NCBI RefSeq assembly: GCF_018129985.1
Contig: NZ_JAFCKT010000001.1
Coordinates: 992,001-1,056,000 of the forward strand
Direction: 5' to 3'
DNA from: Bradyrhizobium sp. SZCCT0148
GTDB taxonomy: Bacteria > Pseudomonadota > Alphaproteobacteria > Rhizobiales > Xanthobacteraceae
Length of the DNA: 64,000 nucleotides
This document shows, in pieces, positions 43,752 through 52,996 of this stretch. The notes beneath the pieces are model-generated. The model searched no databases and was not told the DNA's origin. It saw only the letters and a program-made list of their open reading frames with translations. Within the stretch, counting starts at the first letter, position 1. Each line of letters begins with the position of its first letter. The position numbers and the translations under genes are program-made.

Positions 43752-44417
43752 TCAGTGATGCCGGAGCCGGCGATTGACCCGCCGCGCCAGATAATCGCCC
43801 ACGCTCTGGACGAGCTGCACCAGCGCAATCAGTACGACGACGACGGCCAGCATCATCTCCGGCATGAAACGCTGATAGCCGTAGCGGATGCCGAGATCAC
43901 CAAGGCCGCCGCCGCCGACCGCACCGACCATGGCGGAATAGCCGAGCAGACTGACCACGGCGAGCGTCAGCGCCAGCAACAGACCCGGCAGCGCCTCGGG
44001 GATCAGCACCTTGAACACGATCTGGAGCGGCGAGGCGCCGAACGAGGATGCGGTCTCGATCAGGCCGCCATCGACCTCGCGGATGGCAGCTTCGACCAGG
44101 CGCGCGATGAACGGCGCCGATGCGATCGTCAGCGGCACGATCGCCGCGGTCGAGCCGATCGAGGTGCCGGCGACGAGCCGGGTGAACGGGATAATGGCCA
44201 CGACCAGGATGATGAAGGGCGTCGACCGCGCCGCATTGACGACGATGCCGAGCACGCGATTGACGATCGGAGCGGCAAACAGCTCCCCTTTCCGGCTGGT
44301 CGCGAGGAAGACGCCGAGCGGGAGACCGAAGGCGGTGCCGAGCAGTGCTGCGATGCCGACCATGTACAGGCTCTCGAAGGTCGCCTGGATGATGAGATTG
44401 ATGAGTTCAGGCGACAT
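43752..44417 (-). CDS. metI: Methionine-type ABC transporter permease
   Basis: 221 residues with five transmembrane helices. The EAA loop ETASSFGASPLQIVFKVLIP and the sequence ARSTPFIILVVAIIPFTRLV, GTSIGSTAAIVPL are characteristic of MetI. The start MSPELINLIIQATFESLYMV lies 11 bp inside the end of metN. MetI and MetN import D- and L-methionine with the lipoprotein MetQ, but no metQ is next to them here. Confidence 0.9.
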   Translation of the reverse strand: MSPELINLIIQATFESLYMVGIAALLGTAFGLPLGVFLATSRKGELFAAPIVNRVLGIVVNAARSTPFIILVVAIIPFTRLVAGTSIGSTAAIVPLTIASAPFIARLVEAAIREVDGGLIETASSFGASPLQIVFKVLIPEALPGLLLALTLAVVSLLGYSAMVGAVGGGGLGDLGIRYGYQRFMPEMMLAVVVVLIALVQLVQSVGDYLARRVNRRLRHH

Positions 44418-45546
44418 AGCCGAGATGCTCCGCCGGGAATTGATATTGAGACAACCAGGCGAGGACCCGCGCGTGCACGTCCTCGCGGCCGGGAATGCCG
44501 AGCACGAGCGAGCCGACATGCTGGCCGCCGATCTCGTCGATACGTGCCGACAGCAGCGCGACGTCGAGACCGAGTTCGCGGGCGAGCCGCGCCACCACGG
44601 TGTCGCCGGCCCCTGCCCCGCGCACCTGGATGCGGATCACGGCCTGCCCGCCAGCAGAAGGCTCTGCCACGATCCGGCTCGCCAGCGACACCGGCAGGCT
44701 GTCGCCGATGACCTCCGCGAGGAAGGACTGCGTGATTGGATGTTGTGGGCGGGTGAAGATATCAGCGACATGGCCGCTCTCGACGACACGGCCGGCATCG
44801 AGCACCACCACGTCCCTGGCGAGCTGACGCACCACTGACATTTCGTGGGTAATCAGGACGATGGTGACGCCGAGCTCGCGGTTGATGCTGGCGAGCAGAT
44901 CGAGGATCGCGCGCGTCGTCTGCGGATCGAGCGCGGACGTCGCCTCGTCCGACAGCAGCACGCTCGGCCGCGTCGCCAACGCGCGGGCGATGCCGACGCG
45001 TTGCTTCTGGCCGCCGGACAATTCCGATGGATAGCGGTCATGCTTGTCGCCAATGCCGACCAGCGCGAGCAACTCGGTGACGCGGGCTTTGATGTCGACC
45101 TTGGCCCAGCCCGCGATCTCGAGCGGCAGCGCGATGTTGTCGGCCGCGGTGCGCGAGGACAGCAGGTTGAAGTGCTGGAAGATCATGCCGATCGAGCGCT
45201 GCGCCAGGCGCAGCTCACGCCCCGCCAGCGACGAGATATCGTTGCCGTCGACGATCACGCGGCCCGTGGTCGGCTTCTCCAGCCCGTTGATGAGCCGAAC
45301 CAGGCTCGATTTACCGGCGCCGGAGCGGCCGATCACGCCGGTGATGGAGCCGCGGGGAATCACGAAATCGATGTCCTGCAGCGCGTTGACGCCGGGCTTG
45401 CCGCGATAGGCCGGATAGGTCTTCGAGATGCTGTCGAAGCGGACCATTGCGTCCGGCTCAGCTGCGGCATGGGCCATCGCTTCAGGCGGCGCAATCGGCT
45501 GTCCAACGGCAAACGATTGGTGGGCGTTCATGGAGACGGCCTTCAT
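44407..45546 (-). CDS. metN: Methionine-type ABC transporter ATPase
   Basis: 379 residues. Walker A GRSGAGKSS, Q-loop MIFQHFNLLSSRT, signature LSGGQKQR and Walker B VLLSDEATSALDP are all intact. The C-terminal 85 residues form the ACT-like regulatory domain of MetN, which binds methionine and inhibits transport (AGQAVIRIQVRGAGAGDTVV-type segment). The ATG at 45546 is chosen; another in-frame ATG lies at 45531. A hairpin overlaps the putative ribosome binding site. Confidence 0.92.
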   Translation of the reverse strand: MKAVSMNAHQSFAVGQPIAPPEAMAHAAAEPDAMVRFDSISKTYPAYRGKPGVNALQDIDFVIPRGSITGVIGRSGAGKSSLVRLINGLEKPTTGRVIVDGNDISSLAGRELRLAQRSIGMIFQHFNLLSSRTAADNIALPLEIAGWAKVDIKARVTELLALVGIGDKHDRYPSELSGGQKQRVGIARALATRPSVLLSDEATSALDPQTTRAILDLLASINRELGVTIVLITHEMSVVRQLARDVVVLDAGRVVESGHVADIFTRPQHPITQSFLAEVIGDSLPVSLASRIVAEPSAGGQAVIRIQVRGAGAGDTVVARLARELGLDVALLSARIDEIGGQHVGSLVLGIPGREDVHARVLAWLSQYQFPAEHLGYVA

Positions 45547-45557
45547 GCACAATAGTT

Positions 45558-45587
45558 CTCTCGCCTGCCCGAAAAGGCAACTGAGAG
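45558..45587 (-). promoter_or_regulatory. Hairpin masking the metN ribosome binding site
   Basis: Stem CTCTC/GAGAG with an inner TGCC/GGCA stem lies 12-41 bases before the metN ATG on the minus strand. One arm carries the only Shine-Dalgarno-like GAGAG, so folding could block translation. It does not match a SAM riboswitch class I can recall. The rest of the 265-bp gap up to 45811 shows nothing recognised. Confidence 0.4.
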
Positions 45588-45811
45588 CCAGGTCGCATCG
45601 GCGACGTGAGATGGAACAGCAGGCACACGCCTCAAAGTGGAGCGCGCTGCACCGCCGCACGCACCATCGCCTTTTCCGGTCTTTCCTGCAATTTCAGATA
45701 TCTGCGAGGAGATGGATGAAGATTTTCCAGTTCCTCTCCGGAGAAGAATATTCCTCCACCGGGCGCATCATCGTCCCGTAGGGAACCATCGCATCAGCAA
45801 CCGGCCGCGCT

Positions 45812-46618
45812 TTACCGCCCCTTGAAGCGTGGCTTGCGGCGACCCAGGAATGCCTCGACGCCCTCCTTGTGATCCTCGCTGAAGCTCGCCAGCGCGAACT
45901 GGTCGACATCCATGTGACTGGCGAGGTCGTCGAGCGCATGCGCGAGCCGGTTGACGGTGAGCTTCGTCATCGCGACCGAAAGCGGCGGCTGCGCCGCGAC
46001 TTTGCGGGCGAGATCCATGGCGGCCTCGAAGGCATGGCCGGGATCGACCACCTCCTCCACCAAGCGCCATTCACGGGCCTCGTCCGCCGAGATGCGCTGG
46101 TCGGCCAGGATGACCGCCTGCTTGGTGCGGGCAGGTCCCATCAGATGCAGCATGCGCGGGATGCTCTGCCAGCTCATGTTCATGCCGAGCCCGATTTCGG
46201 GCACGCGCAGATGCGCGTCGCGCCCCATGACGCGGAAGTCGAGCGCCACGGCCAGAGCCACGCCGCCGCCGACACAGAAGCCCTCGATCGCCCCGATCGT
46301 GATCTGCTCCATCTCCTGCCAGGCGTGGGTCAGGCGCGGCCCGAGCTTGAGGTGCCGCCTGAGCGTGCCGAGGTCCATGTCCTTGCGCGAACGCCCTTCG
46401 GCATCCTTGAGGTCGAAGCCGGCGCTGAACGCGCTGGTGCTGCCCGTCAGCACCACGACGGAGGTGGCGGAATCGTCTTCGAAGCTGCGCGCGGCCGCGG
46501 TCAGTTGGCGCAGAGCTTCCGGTGACAGCGCATTGATGCCGTCGCCTCGGTCGAACCGCACGATCGCGATCCGCCCGTCCGGCCCCAGGCCCTTCTCGAT
46601 CTTGACATAGTCCGTCAA
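45812..46618 (-). CDS. Enoyl-CoA hydratase/isomerase family protein
   Basis: 268 residues from a TTG start preceded by GGGAG with a 6-base spacer; longer frames give an Arg/Ser-rich leader unlike the family. The crotonase fold is shown by the oxyanion segment [15 protein letters not shown] and the second region [20 protein letters not shown]. Glu in the usual catalytic positions is partly replaced ([11 protein letters not shown]), so the reaction may differ from hydration. It is 31 bp after the exported-protein gene on the same strand. Confidence 0.87.
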   Translation of the reverse strand: MTDYVKIEKGLGPDGRIAIVRFDRGDGINALSPEALRQLTAAARSFEDDSATSVVVLTGSTSAFSAGFDLKDAEGRSRKDMDLGTLRRHLKLGPRLTHAWQEMEQITIGAIEGFCVGGGVALAVALDFRVMGRDAHLRVPEIGLGMNMSWQSIPRMLHLMGPARTKQAVILADQRISADEAREWRLVEEVVDPGHAFEAAMDLARKVAAQPPLSVAMTKLTVNRLAHALDDLASHMDVDQFALASFSEDHKEGVEAFLGRRKPRFKGR

Positions 46619-46649
46619 CGCAAACTCCCTGGTCTTGTTGGTCTTGACG

Positions 46650-47408
46650 CTAGAGATGACCGGTACGGTGATGCTCGGGCTGCGCGCCCGGGACCGGAAA
46701 CCGGATCGTGGTGCCGAGCGTGATCCAGTTGGCGTTCTCGCCGGTGATGTTGTGGCCATAGATCACATCGACGGAGAATATCTCATTCGGACGGTAGCGC
46801 ACGCCGGTCTGGAGGCGCGGCTGCACGACACTCGCGATCTCGGACGCGCCAGCCTGCCCGTACGCCTCGATCGTCCACTGCAATGTGTCGGTGAACTTCC
46901 AGTCGAAGCCGACGCCGTAGGTCAGATAGTGCCGGTCGACGGTACGATCCCAGAGCCAGCCGCCGTTGAGATTGATGCGCATGGTCTCGGACAGGCGAAA
47001 GGTTGCGGGGATGACGGCAAAGGCGGTCAGCGTCTCGCCGGTCGCCGCGTCGAACGATCCACCGCCATAGGCCGACAATCCCCAGCGGCCGATCCCGGTC
47101 GGGATGAAATTGGTCTTGGCTTTCGGAGCCAATGTCGTGCTCCAGTCGCCGTCGCTGCGGGCCCGGATGGTTTGAAGGCTCAGCTCGATCGGCCTGAAGG
47201 GGTCGACGACGCAGGAGGGATTGGCGACCGCGGAAAAATCCGTGTTGGACGCAGCCGACATCCAGCTCTCGACCTTGCAGGAGCCGACTTCGGAGATATC
47301 GGCGGCATCTACCGCATAAGCGCCATTCGCGGCACGCGCATCCTGGGCCGCGAGTGCGACAAGTGTCGCGATTGCGGCGGTCCTTCCGGTGTGTGCAGCC
47401 CATCCCAT
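46650..47408 (-). CDS. Outer-membrane or periplasmic beta-rich protein, unknown
   Basis: 252 residues with a signal peptide ending near LAAQDARA. The mature protein has alternating polar/hydrophobic strands ([53 protein letters not shown]) typical of beta-barrels. Two cysteines ([16 protein letters not shown]) near the N-terminus may pair. It is divergent from the nitrile hydratase operon across a 63-bp gap and could be a porin-like partner, but this is only positional. Confidence 0.68.
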   Translation of the reverse strand: MGWAAHTGRTAAIATLVALAAQDARAANGAYAVDAADISEVGSCKVESWMSAASNTDFSAVANPSCVVDPFRPIELSLQTIRARSDGDWSTTLAPKAKTNFIPTGIGRWGLSAYGGGSFDAATGETLTAFAVIPATFRLSETMRINLNGGWLWDRTVDRHYLTYGVGFDWKFTDTLQWTIEAYGQAGASEIASVVQPRLQTGVRYRPNEIFSVDVIYGHNITGENANWITLGTTIRFPVPGAQPEHHRTGHL

Positions 47409-47471
47409 GGCGCGATGTTAGCAGAGTCTTCGCCTCGACAACGCCCGGATTCTGGGACTATCTTCTTACCC

Positions 47472-48095
47472 ATGAGCGAGCATCACCACCACGATCACGA
47501 CCACTCCGAGTTGTCGGAGACCGAGCTGCGCGTGCGCGCGCTCGAGACGATCCTGACCGAAAAGGGCTATGTCGAGCCGGCCGCGCTCGACGCCATCATC
47601 CAGGCCTATGAGACCAAAATCGGCCCGCACAACGGCGCCCGCGTCGTTGCCAAGGCCTGGACCGATCCGGCGTTCAAGCAGGCGCTGCTGGAGGATGGCT
47701 CCAAGGCGATCGGCACGCTCGGCCATGTCAGCCGCGTCGGCGACCATCTCGTCGTGGTCGAGAACACGCCCACGCGTCACAACATGGTCGTGTGCACGCT
47801 GTGCTCCTGCTACCCTTGGGAAATGCTCGGGCTGCCTCCGGTCTGGTACAAGGCGGCGCCCTACCGCTCGCGCGCGGTGAAGGACCCGCGCGGCGTGCTC
47901 GCCGATTTCGACGTCAGCCTGCCGAAGGACGTGGAGATCCGGGTGTGGGATTCCACCGCCGAGACGCGCTTCCTGGTGCTGCCGATGCGCCCAGCGGGCA
48001 CCGAGGGCTGGAGCGAGGAGCAGCTCGCCGAACTCGTCACGCGCGATTCCATGATCGGCACCGGATTCCCGCGACAGCCGGGAGCGCCGTCATGA
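47472..48095 (+). CDS. nthA: Nitrile hydratase alpha subunit, cobalt type
   Basis: 207 residues. The N-terminus [20 protein letters not shown] is His/Asp-rich. The metal-binding claw [14 protein letters not shown] has CTLCSC, where Thr marks the cobalt type (iron enzymes have Ser). The third and second cysteines are normally oxidised to sulfenic and sulfinic acid. [19 protein letters not shown] completes the core. The enzyme hydrates nitriles to amides. It overlaps the beta gene by 4 bp. Confidence 0.93.
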   Translation: MSEHHHHDHDHSELSETELRVRALETILTEKGYVEPAALDAIIQAYETKIGPHNGARVVAKAWTDPAFKQALLEDGSKAIGTLGHVSRVGDHLVVVENTPTRHNMVVCTLCSCYPWEMLGLPPVWYKAAPYRSRAVKDPRGVLADFDVSLPKDVEIRVWDSTAETRFLVLPMRPAGTEGWSEEQLAELVTRDSMIGTGFPRQPGAPS

Positions 48096-48751
48096 ACGGC
48101 GTGCACGACATGGGCGGCATGGACGGCTTCGGCAAGGTCGAGCCGGAGCCGAACGAGCCGATGTTTCACGCGCATTGGGAAGAGCGTGTGCTGGCGATGG
48201 TGCGCGCGATGGGCGCGGCCGGTGCCTTCAACATCGACACCTCGCGCTTCTACCGCGAAACGCTCCCGCCGGAGGTCTATCTCTCGAGCTCCTATTACAA
48301 GAAATGGTTTCTCGGGCTCGAGGAGATGCTGATCGAGAAAGGCTACCTCTCCCGTGAAGAGGTCGCTGCCGGCCATGCGCTGCAACCTGCCAAGACGCTC
48401 AAGCACGGCAAGTTCGATCTCACCCAGGTCGAGCGCGTGATGGTCCGCGGCAAGTTCGGGCGCACACCGCCTGCGCCCGCCAAGTTCAACATCGGCGATC
48501 GCGTGCGCGCCAGGAATATCCATCCGGCCACGCACACGCGGCTGCCGCGCTATGTCCGCGGCCATGTCGGCGTGATCGAACTGAACCATGGCTGCCACGT
48601 CTTTCCTGATACGGCGGCGATGGAGCGCGGCGAACATCCGCAATGGCTCTACACGGTCGTATTCGAGGGCCGCGATCTCTGGGGCGAGGATGGTGATCCC
48701 ACCCTGAAGGTCTCGATCGACGCCTTCGAGCCCTATTTGGACCCGGCGTGA
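48092..48751 (+). CDS. nthB: Nitrile hydratase beta subunit
   Basis: 219 residues. [20 protein letters not shown] is the canonical beta-subunit start, and the C-terminal SH3-like domain ([55 protein letters not shown]) is complete. GGGAG lies 7 bases before the ATG. It pairs with the alpha subunit to form the active site. Confidence 0.94.
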   Translation: MNGVHDMGGMDGFGKVEPEPNEPMFHAHWEERVLAMVRAMGAAGAFNIDTSRFYRETLPPEVYLSSSYYKKWFLGLEEMLIEKGYLSREEVAAGHALQPAKTLKHGKFDLTQVERVMVRGKFGRTPPAPAKFNIGDRVRARNIHPATHTRLPRYVRGHVGVIELNHGCHVFPDTAAMERGEHPQWLYTVVFEGRDLWGEDGDPTLKVSIDAFEPYLDPA

Positions 48752-49131
48752 TGAGCAGCGCGGCAGCAGCGGTCGCCACGGCAGCCATACCAGGCATTCC
48801 CCGCGATGAAGACGGCGGCCCGGTGTTCCGCGCGCCCTGGGAGGCGCATGCTTTCGCGATGGCGCTGACGCTGCACGAACGAGGCGTGTTCACCTGGCCG
48901 GAATGGGCGGCCAGCCTCGCGGACGAGATCAAGCGCGCGCAGGCCGCCGGCGATCCTGATACGGGCGAGACCTATTATCTGCACTGGCTCGCGACGCTTG
49001 AGGGCCTCGTCGCACGCAAGGGCGTCGCGTCGATGGAGACGCTGCATCGCTATCGCGATGCCTGGGACCATGCGGCGGATCGCACCCCGCACGGCAAGCC
49101 GATCGAGCTGCGGCCGGAAGATTTTCGGTAG
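48751..49131 (+). CDS. Nitrile hydratase accessory/activator protein
   Basis: 126 residues. The sequence PRDEDGGPVFRAPWEAHAFA, then MALTLHERGVFTWPEWAASL and GETYYLHWLATLEGLVARKG, matches the P14K/NthE-type activators. These resemble the N-terminal part of the beta subunit and deliver cobalt to the alpha subunit by subunit swapping. The ATG shares a base with the beta stop; a GTG one codon earlier is possible. Confidence 0.88.
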   Translation: MSSAAAAVATAAIPGIPRDEDGGPVFRAPWEAHAFAMALTLHERGVFTWPEWAASLADEIKRAQAAGDPDTGETYYLHWLATLEGLVARKGVASMETLHRYRDAWDHAADRTPHGKPIELRPEDFR

Positions 49132-49140
49132 CTCGGTGAT

Positions 49141-49264
49141 TGGCACACTTGTGCCAGGCCCTGGGCTGTCATTCCACGCGAAGGCGGGGAATCCGTACGC
49201 TGCAGCTTCTCGGCTCAAGCACGGTCTCTGGGATACTGGATCGCCCGCCTTCGCGAGCGACGAG
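49141..49264. repeat. Intergenic inverted repeats after the nitrile hydratase operon
   Basis: TGGCACACTTGTGCCA (49141-49156) is a perfect hairpin and possible terminator. Next, CGCGAAGGCGGG (49177-49188) and CCCGCCTTCGCG (49244-49255) form a 12-bp perfect inverted repeat 55 bases apart. The second element is a dispersed repeat of the Bradyrhizobium type. The region to 49296 holds no gene. Confidence 0.6.
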
Positions 49265-49296
49265 TTGCGGCGAGGGTGGCAGCGAAGCCAGACCTC

Positions 49297-50010
49297 CTAA
49301 CGCCCCGCCGCGTACTCCCGCCACCCCTTCGCCCGCAAGCTGCAGGCCGGACACTCGCCGCAGCCATAGCCCCACTCGTGTTGCGCGCCGCGTTCGCCGA
49401 GATAGCAGGTGTGGGAGTGCTCGCGGATCAGGTCGACCAGCCCGTCGCCGCCGAGATCCTGCGCGAGCTGCCACGTCGCGGCCTTATCGATCCACATCAG
49501 GGGCGTGTACAGCTCGAACTTGCGCGCCATGCCGAGCGAGAGCGCGGCCTGCATGGCGCGAATGGTCTCGTCGCGGCAATCGGGATAGCCGGAATAGTCG
49601 GTCTCGCACATGCCGCCGACGATGTGCGTGATGCCGCGCCGGTAGGCCAGCGCCGCGGCGAACGTCAGAAACACCAGATTGCGGCCGGGCACGAACGTGT
49701 TCGGCAACCCGTCGGCGCCCATTGCGATCGCGACGTCGCGCGTCAGCGCGGTCTCGGACACCGCCGCCAGCGTCGGAATCGACAGCGTATGGCTCTCGCC
49801 AAGCTTTGCGGCCCAGTCCGCACGCAGCGCTTTGACGCCGTCGAACAGCCGCTCGCGGCAGTCGAGCTCAACCGCATGCCGCTGACCGTACTCGAACCCC
49901 AGCGTCTCCACGCGCGCGAAGCGGCTGAGCGCCCAGGCGAGACAGGTGGTGGAATCCTGGCCGCCGGAAAACAGCACCAGCGCGGTTTGTGATGAGAATG
50001 TGTCGCTCAT
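49297..50010 (-). CDS. queC: 7-cyano-7-deazaguanine synthase
   Basis: 237 residues. The PP-loop [14 protein letters not shown] binds [15 protein letters not shown] is the family motif, and the zinc site is [15 protein letters not shown]. QueC converts 7-carboxy-7-deazaguanine to preQ0 for queuosine. No other queuosine gene is in the window. The start at 50010 gives the family length. Confidence 0.94.
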   Translation of the reverse strand: MSDTFSSQTALVLFSGGQDSTTCLAWALSRFARVETLGFEYGQRHAVELDCRERLFDGVKALRADWAAKLGESHTLSIPTLAAVSETALTRDVAIAMGADGLPNTFVPGRNLVFLTFAAALAYRRGITHIVGGMCETDYSGYPDCRDETIRAMQAALSLGMARKFELYTPLMWIDKAATWQLAQDLGGDGLVDLIREHSHTCYLGERGAQHEWGYGCGECPACSLRAKGWREYAAGR

Positions 50011-50136
50011 GGCCCGCGCTTTAGCACCGCGGACGCGGCTCGCCAATCGGTGGAAATCGGCCTGTTCCGCCCCGCCGCGCTGGGAACGGCGGACCGCTTT
50101 TGGCATAAGGTTATGGAGCCAGGAGAGCGCCCCGCA

Positions 50137-50997
50137 ATGACCCCTTCCCGCGACATTTCCCGCCTGATCGAGATCATGGCGGCGCTGCGCACGCCGGTGA
50201 CCGGCTGCCCCTGGGACCTCGAACAGGACTTTGCGACGATTGCGCCCTACACGATCGAGGAGGCCTATGAGGTGGTCGATGCCATCGACCGCGGCGATCT
50301 CGATGATCTCAAGGAGGAGCTCGGCGACCTCCTGCTCCAGGTCGTGTTTCACGCCCAGATGGCGTCCGAGCAGAACGCTTTCGCCTTCGGCGATGTCGTC
50401 GAAGCCATCACGCGAAAAATGATCCGCCGCCATCCCCACGTCTTCGCCGACAAGGACGGCAATCTCGCCTCCTCCCATGTCAAGGAAGTCTGGGACCGCA
50501 TCAAGGCCGAGGAGAAGGCCGAGCGCGCTGCGCGGCGGCCGCCGGAGCAAGTGCCGACGTATAAGTCGCTGCTGTCGGGCGTGAAGGCCGGCCAGCCCGC
50601 GCTGACACGGGCCATGGAGCTGCAGCGCAAGGCCTCCACCGTCGGCTTCGACTGGAACGACCCACGCGCGGTGCTGGCCAAGATCCGCGAGGAAGCCGAC
50701 GAGATCGAGGCCGCGCTCGATCGCAACGACAAGCAGGAGATCGCGGAAGAGACCGGCGATCTCATGTTCGCGCTGGTCAATCTCGCCCGCCATGTCGATG
50801 CCGATCCGGAAGCCGCGCTGCGTGCGACCAACGCGAAGTTCGAGCGGCGGTTTGCGTCCATCGAGCGCGCTCTGGAGGCGGACGGGCGAACGCTGGAGCA
50901 AGCGTCGTTGGCAGAGATGGACGCCCTGTGGAATGCGGCGAAGAGCGACGAGAAACCGGCTACGCCGGCTGAGAGACACGACAAAGTGCGCAGCTAG
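50137..50997 (+). CDS. mazG: Nucleoside triphosphate pyrophosphohydrolase MazG
   Basis: 286 residues. Two MazG repeats: [20 protein letters not shown] with [17 protein letters not shown], and [20 protein letters not shown] with [20 protein letters not shown]. The EExxE and D residues that bind Mg are present in both. MazG removes aberrant dNTPs and ppGpp. AGGAGAG lies about 10 bases before the ATG; an in-frame ATG is at 50113. It is convergent with hflX across a 50-bp gap containing CCCCGGCGAAGGCCGGGA, a likely shared terminator. Confidence 0.92.
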   Translation: MTPSRDISRLIEIMAALRTPVTGCPWDLEQDFATIAPYTIEEAYEVVDAIDRGDLDDLKEELGDLLLQVVFHAQMASEQNAFAFGDVVEAITRKMIRRHPHVFADKDGNLASSHVKEVWDRIKAEEKAERAARRPPEQVPTYKSLLSGVKAGQPALTRAMELQRKASTVGFDWNDPRAVLAKIREEADEIEAALDRNDKQEIAEETGDLMFALVNLARHVDADPEAALRATNAKFERRFASIERALEADGRTLEQASLAEMDALWNAAKSDEKPATPAERHDKVRS

Positions 50998-51047
50998 CTC
51001 AATCGTCGCCCCGGCGAAGGCCGGGACCGGTTACCGCGTCGCCACTG

Positions 51048-52430
51048 CTACGCCGTCAGATGCGGCACCGCGTCGAACCTCGATACGACGATATCCCGCT
51101 TGGTCTCGTCCACTCTCACGGTCATATCAAAACGGCCGTCGTGCAGCTCTTTCGCCAGCACCTCGGCATTGCGATGCAGCCAGCTGATGCCGGCGCCATC
51201 GGCGGCGTCGATCGAGAGGTCGAGCGTGGTTCGCTTGGCCGCCAACCGCTCCTCGATCGCGGCGAGCAGCGCGTCGACGCCCTCGCCCGTCACAGCCGAC
51301 ACCAGCATCGCGGGATGATCCTCCGGCCGGCGCGCGGCAATGTTGAGGATCTCTTCGCGCTGCTCAGCGTCGTAACGGTCGATTTTGTTCCAGACCTCGA
51401 TAATGCGGCCGCTGTCATCAGGGTTGATGCCGAGCTGACGCAGCACGGCGTCGACGTCGCTCTGCTGGGCCTCGGCATCTTCATGGGAGATGTCGCGCAC
51501 ATGCAGGATGACGTCGGCTTCGAGCACCTCCTCCAGCGTGGCCCGGAAGGCGGCGACGAGCTGGGTCGGCAGATTGGAGATGAAGCCGACGGTGTCCGAC
51601 AGCATCGCCTTGCCGCCATGAGGCAGGTTGAGGGCGCGCAAGGTCGGATCGAGTGTCGCGAAAAGCATATCCGCCGCCTGAACGTCGGCGCGGGTCAGGC
51701 GGTTGAACAGCGTCGACTTGCCGGCATTGGTGTAGCCGACCAGCGCGACGACACGATACGGCACGCGCTGGCGGCCGGCACGATGCAGTCGCCGCGTCGC
51801 CTGCACCTTCTTCAGTTCGCTTTCGAGCTTGGAGATGCGCTCCTGGATCAGGCGTCGGTCGGCTTCGATCTGCGTCTCGCCGGGACCGCCCATGAAGCCG
51901 AAACCGCCGCGCTGGCGTTCCAGATGGGTCCATGAGCGCACCAGGCGCGAGCGCTGATAGTTGAGATGCGCCAGTTCGACCTGAAGCGAGCCTTCCTTGG
52001 TCTTGGCGCGGCGGCCGAAGATTTCCAGAATCAGCCCGGTGCGGTCGAGCACCTTGGCCTGCAACTCCTTTTCGAGATTGCGCTGCTGGATCGGTGCCAG
52101 CGCGCAATCCATCACCACGAGCTCGACATCAAGGCTCTTGGCCAGCGCAGCGATCTCTTCGACCTTGCCCTTGCCGATATAGGTCGCAGGGCGGATCTGG
52201 TTGATCGGCGCGATAATGGCATCGGCAACGACGAGATCGATCGCGCGCGCGAGGCCGGCGGCTTCATCGAGCCGGGCTTCGGCATTGCGCTGGATATGAC
52301 TCTCCGATTGCGCGTCGGCACCGCCTGCGCGCACCCGCAAATAGGGGCCGATGACAAGCACCCGCCCCGTCTGCTTAGCCCCTGACGACCGCGGACGGTC
52401 GGCATCCCCGTCAAAATTCCGGGGTTCCAA
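51048..52430 (-). CDS. hflX: GTPase HflX
   Basis: 460 residues from a TTG start 11 bp after the hfq stop. HflX domain motifs (TYIGKGKVEEIAALAKSLDV; GGFGFMGGPGETQIEADRRL) precede the G domain: G1 GYTNAGKSTLFN, G3 DTVGFISNLP, G4 WNKID. HflX splits stalled or hibernating ribosomes, and in bacteria it is commonly paired with hfq. A C-terminal domain completes the protein. Confidence 0.94.
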   Translation of the reverse strand: MEPRNFDGDADRPRSSGAKQTGRVLVIGPYLRVRAGGADAQSESHIQRNAEARLDEAAGLARAIDLVVADAIIAPINQIRPATYIGKGKVEEIAALAKSLDVELVVMDCALAPIQQRNLEKELQAKVLDRTGLILEIFGRRAKTKEGSLQVELAHLNYQRSRLVRSWTHLERQRGGFGFMGGPGETQIEADRRLIQERISKLESELKKVQATRRLHRAGRQRVPYRVVALVGYTNAGKSTLFNRLTRADVQAADMLFATLDPTLRALNLPHGGKAMLSDTVGFISNLPTQLVAAFRATLEEVLEADVILHVRDISHEDAEAQQSDVDAVLRQLGINPDDSGRIIEVWNKIDRYDAEQREEILNIAARRPEDHPAMLVSAVTGEGVDALLAAIEERLAAKRTTLDLSIDAADGAGISWLHRNAEVLAKELHDGRFDMTVRVDETKRDIVVSRFDAVPHLTA

Positions 52431-52441
52431 TCAGATCACTC

Positions 52442-52690
52442 TCAAGCCGGCTGATCCTCGCCACCTTCGAACAACTGGATCGGCGCACCCGGCATGATGG
52501 TCGAGATCGCATGCTTGTAGACGAGCTGCGAATGACCGTCGCGCCGAAGCAGCAAACAGAAATTGTCGAACCAGGTCACGATGCCCTGGAGCTTCACTCC
52601 GTTGACCAGAAAGATCGTCAGTGGCGTCTTTGTTTTGCGAACGTGGTTGAGGAAGGTGTCCTGTAGGTTTTGTGCGCGGTCTGCCGCCAT
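52442..52690 (-). CDS. hfq: RNA chaperone Hfq
   Basis: 82 residues. The Sm1 motif [20 protein letters not shown] and the Sm2 motif [12 protein letters not shown] are intact; the distal/proximal face residues Gln (NLQDTFLN) and the KHAIST box are conserved. The short C-terminal tail is typical of alphaproteobacteria. Hfq mediates sRNA-mRNA pairing; in rhizobia it controls nitrogen-fixation genes. The gene is 5' of hflX in an operon. Confidence 0.97.
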   Translation of the reverse strand: MAADRAQNLQDTFLNHVRKTKTPLTIFLVNGVKLQGIVTWFDNFCLLLRRDGHSQLVYKHAISTIMPGAPIQLFEGGEDQPA

Positions 52691-52996
52691 TGTTTTTTTC
52701 TCGCTTTGAGTTTCTTTTTATTGCGCCGGTTGCGGCCCTCATTGTGGCGTTTGGGGCCTCTTCCGGTTGCCGTTCCTCATGAGATCCCCCTCGGAAGGAA
52801 CAGCTGTGCGATTAGAGGACAGGTGGACTTATTAGGCAAGCCGCTTCACGCGGCAGCGGGCGCCGTATCGCCCCGAAAAACTACGGAAAGCGATCTATTC
52901 ATCGCTTTATTCATAAGGTGACGTCGCGGCGTTAGCACGTTGTTTTGACGGCATTTTCCCAATGCGAACCGGTGCCCTCGCGTGGCGGGAAACCGG
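52691..52996. other. 306-bp gap between ntrX and hfq
   Basis: No gene supported. It should contain the end of the ntr transcript and the hfq promoter. A hairpin GCCGC-TTCAC-GCGGC lies near 52838-52853, and the hfq-proximal part is relatively A-rich on the minus strand. No consensus promoter was found by eye. Confidence 0.45.

Noticed and set aside
45547..45811. SAM riboswitch upstream of metN
   Set aside because: I looked for SAM-I, SAM-II and SAM/SAH patterns and saw none; only the hairpin is reported.
52670..52921. 83-codon open frame over the hfq promoter region
   Set aside because: Overlaps the hfq start on the other strand and has no recognised features.
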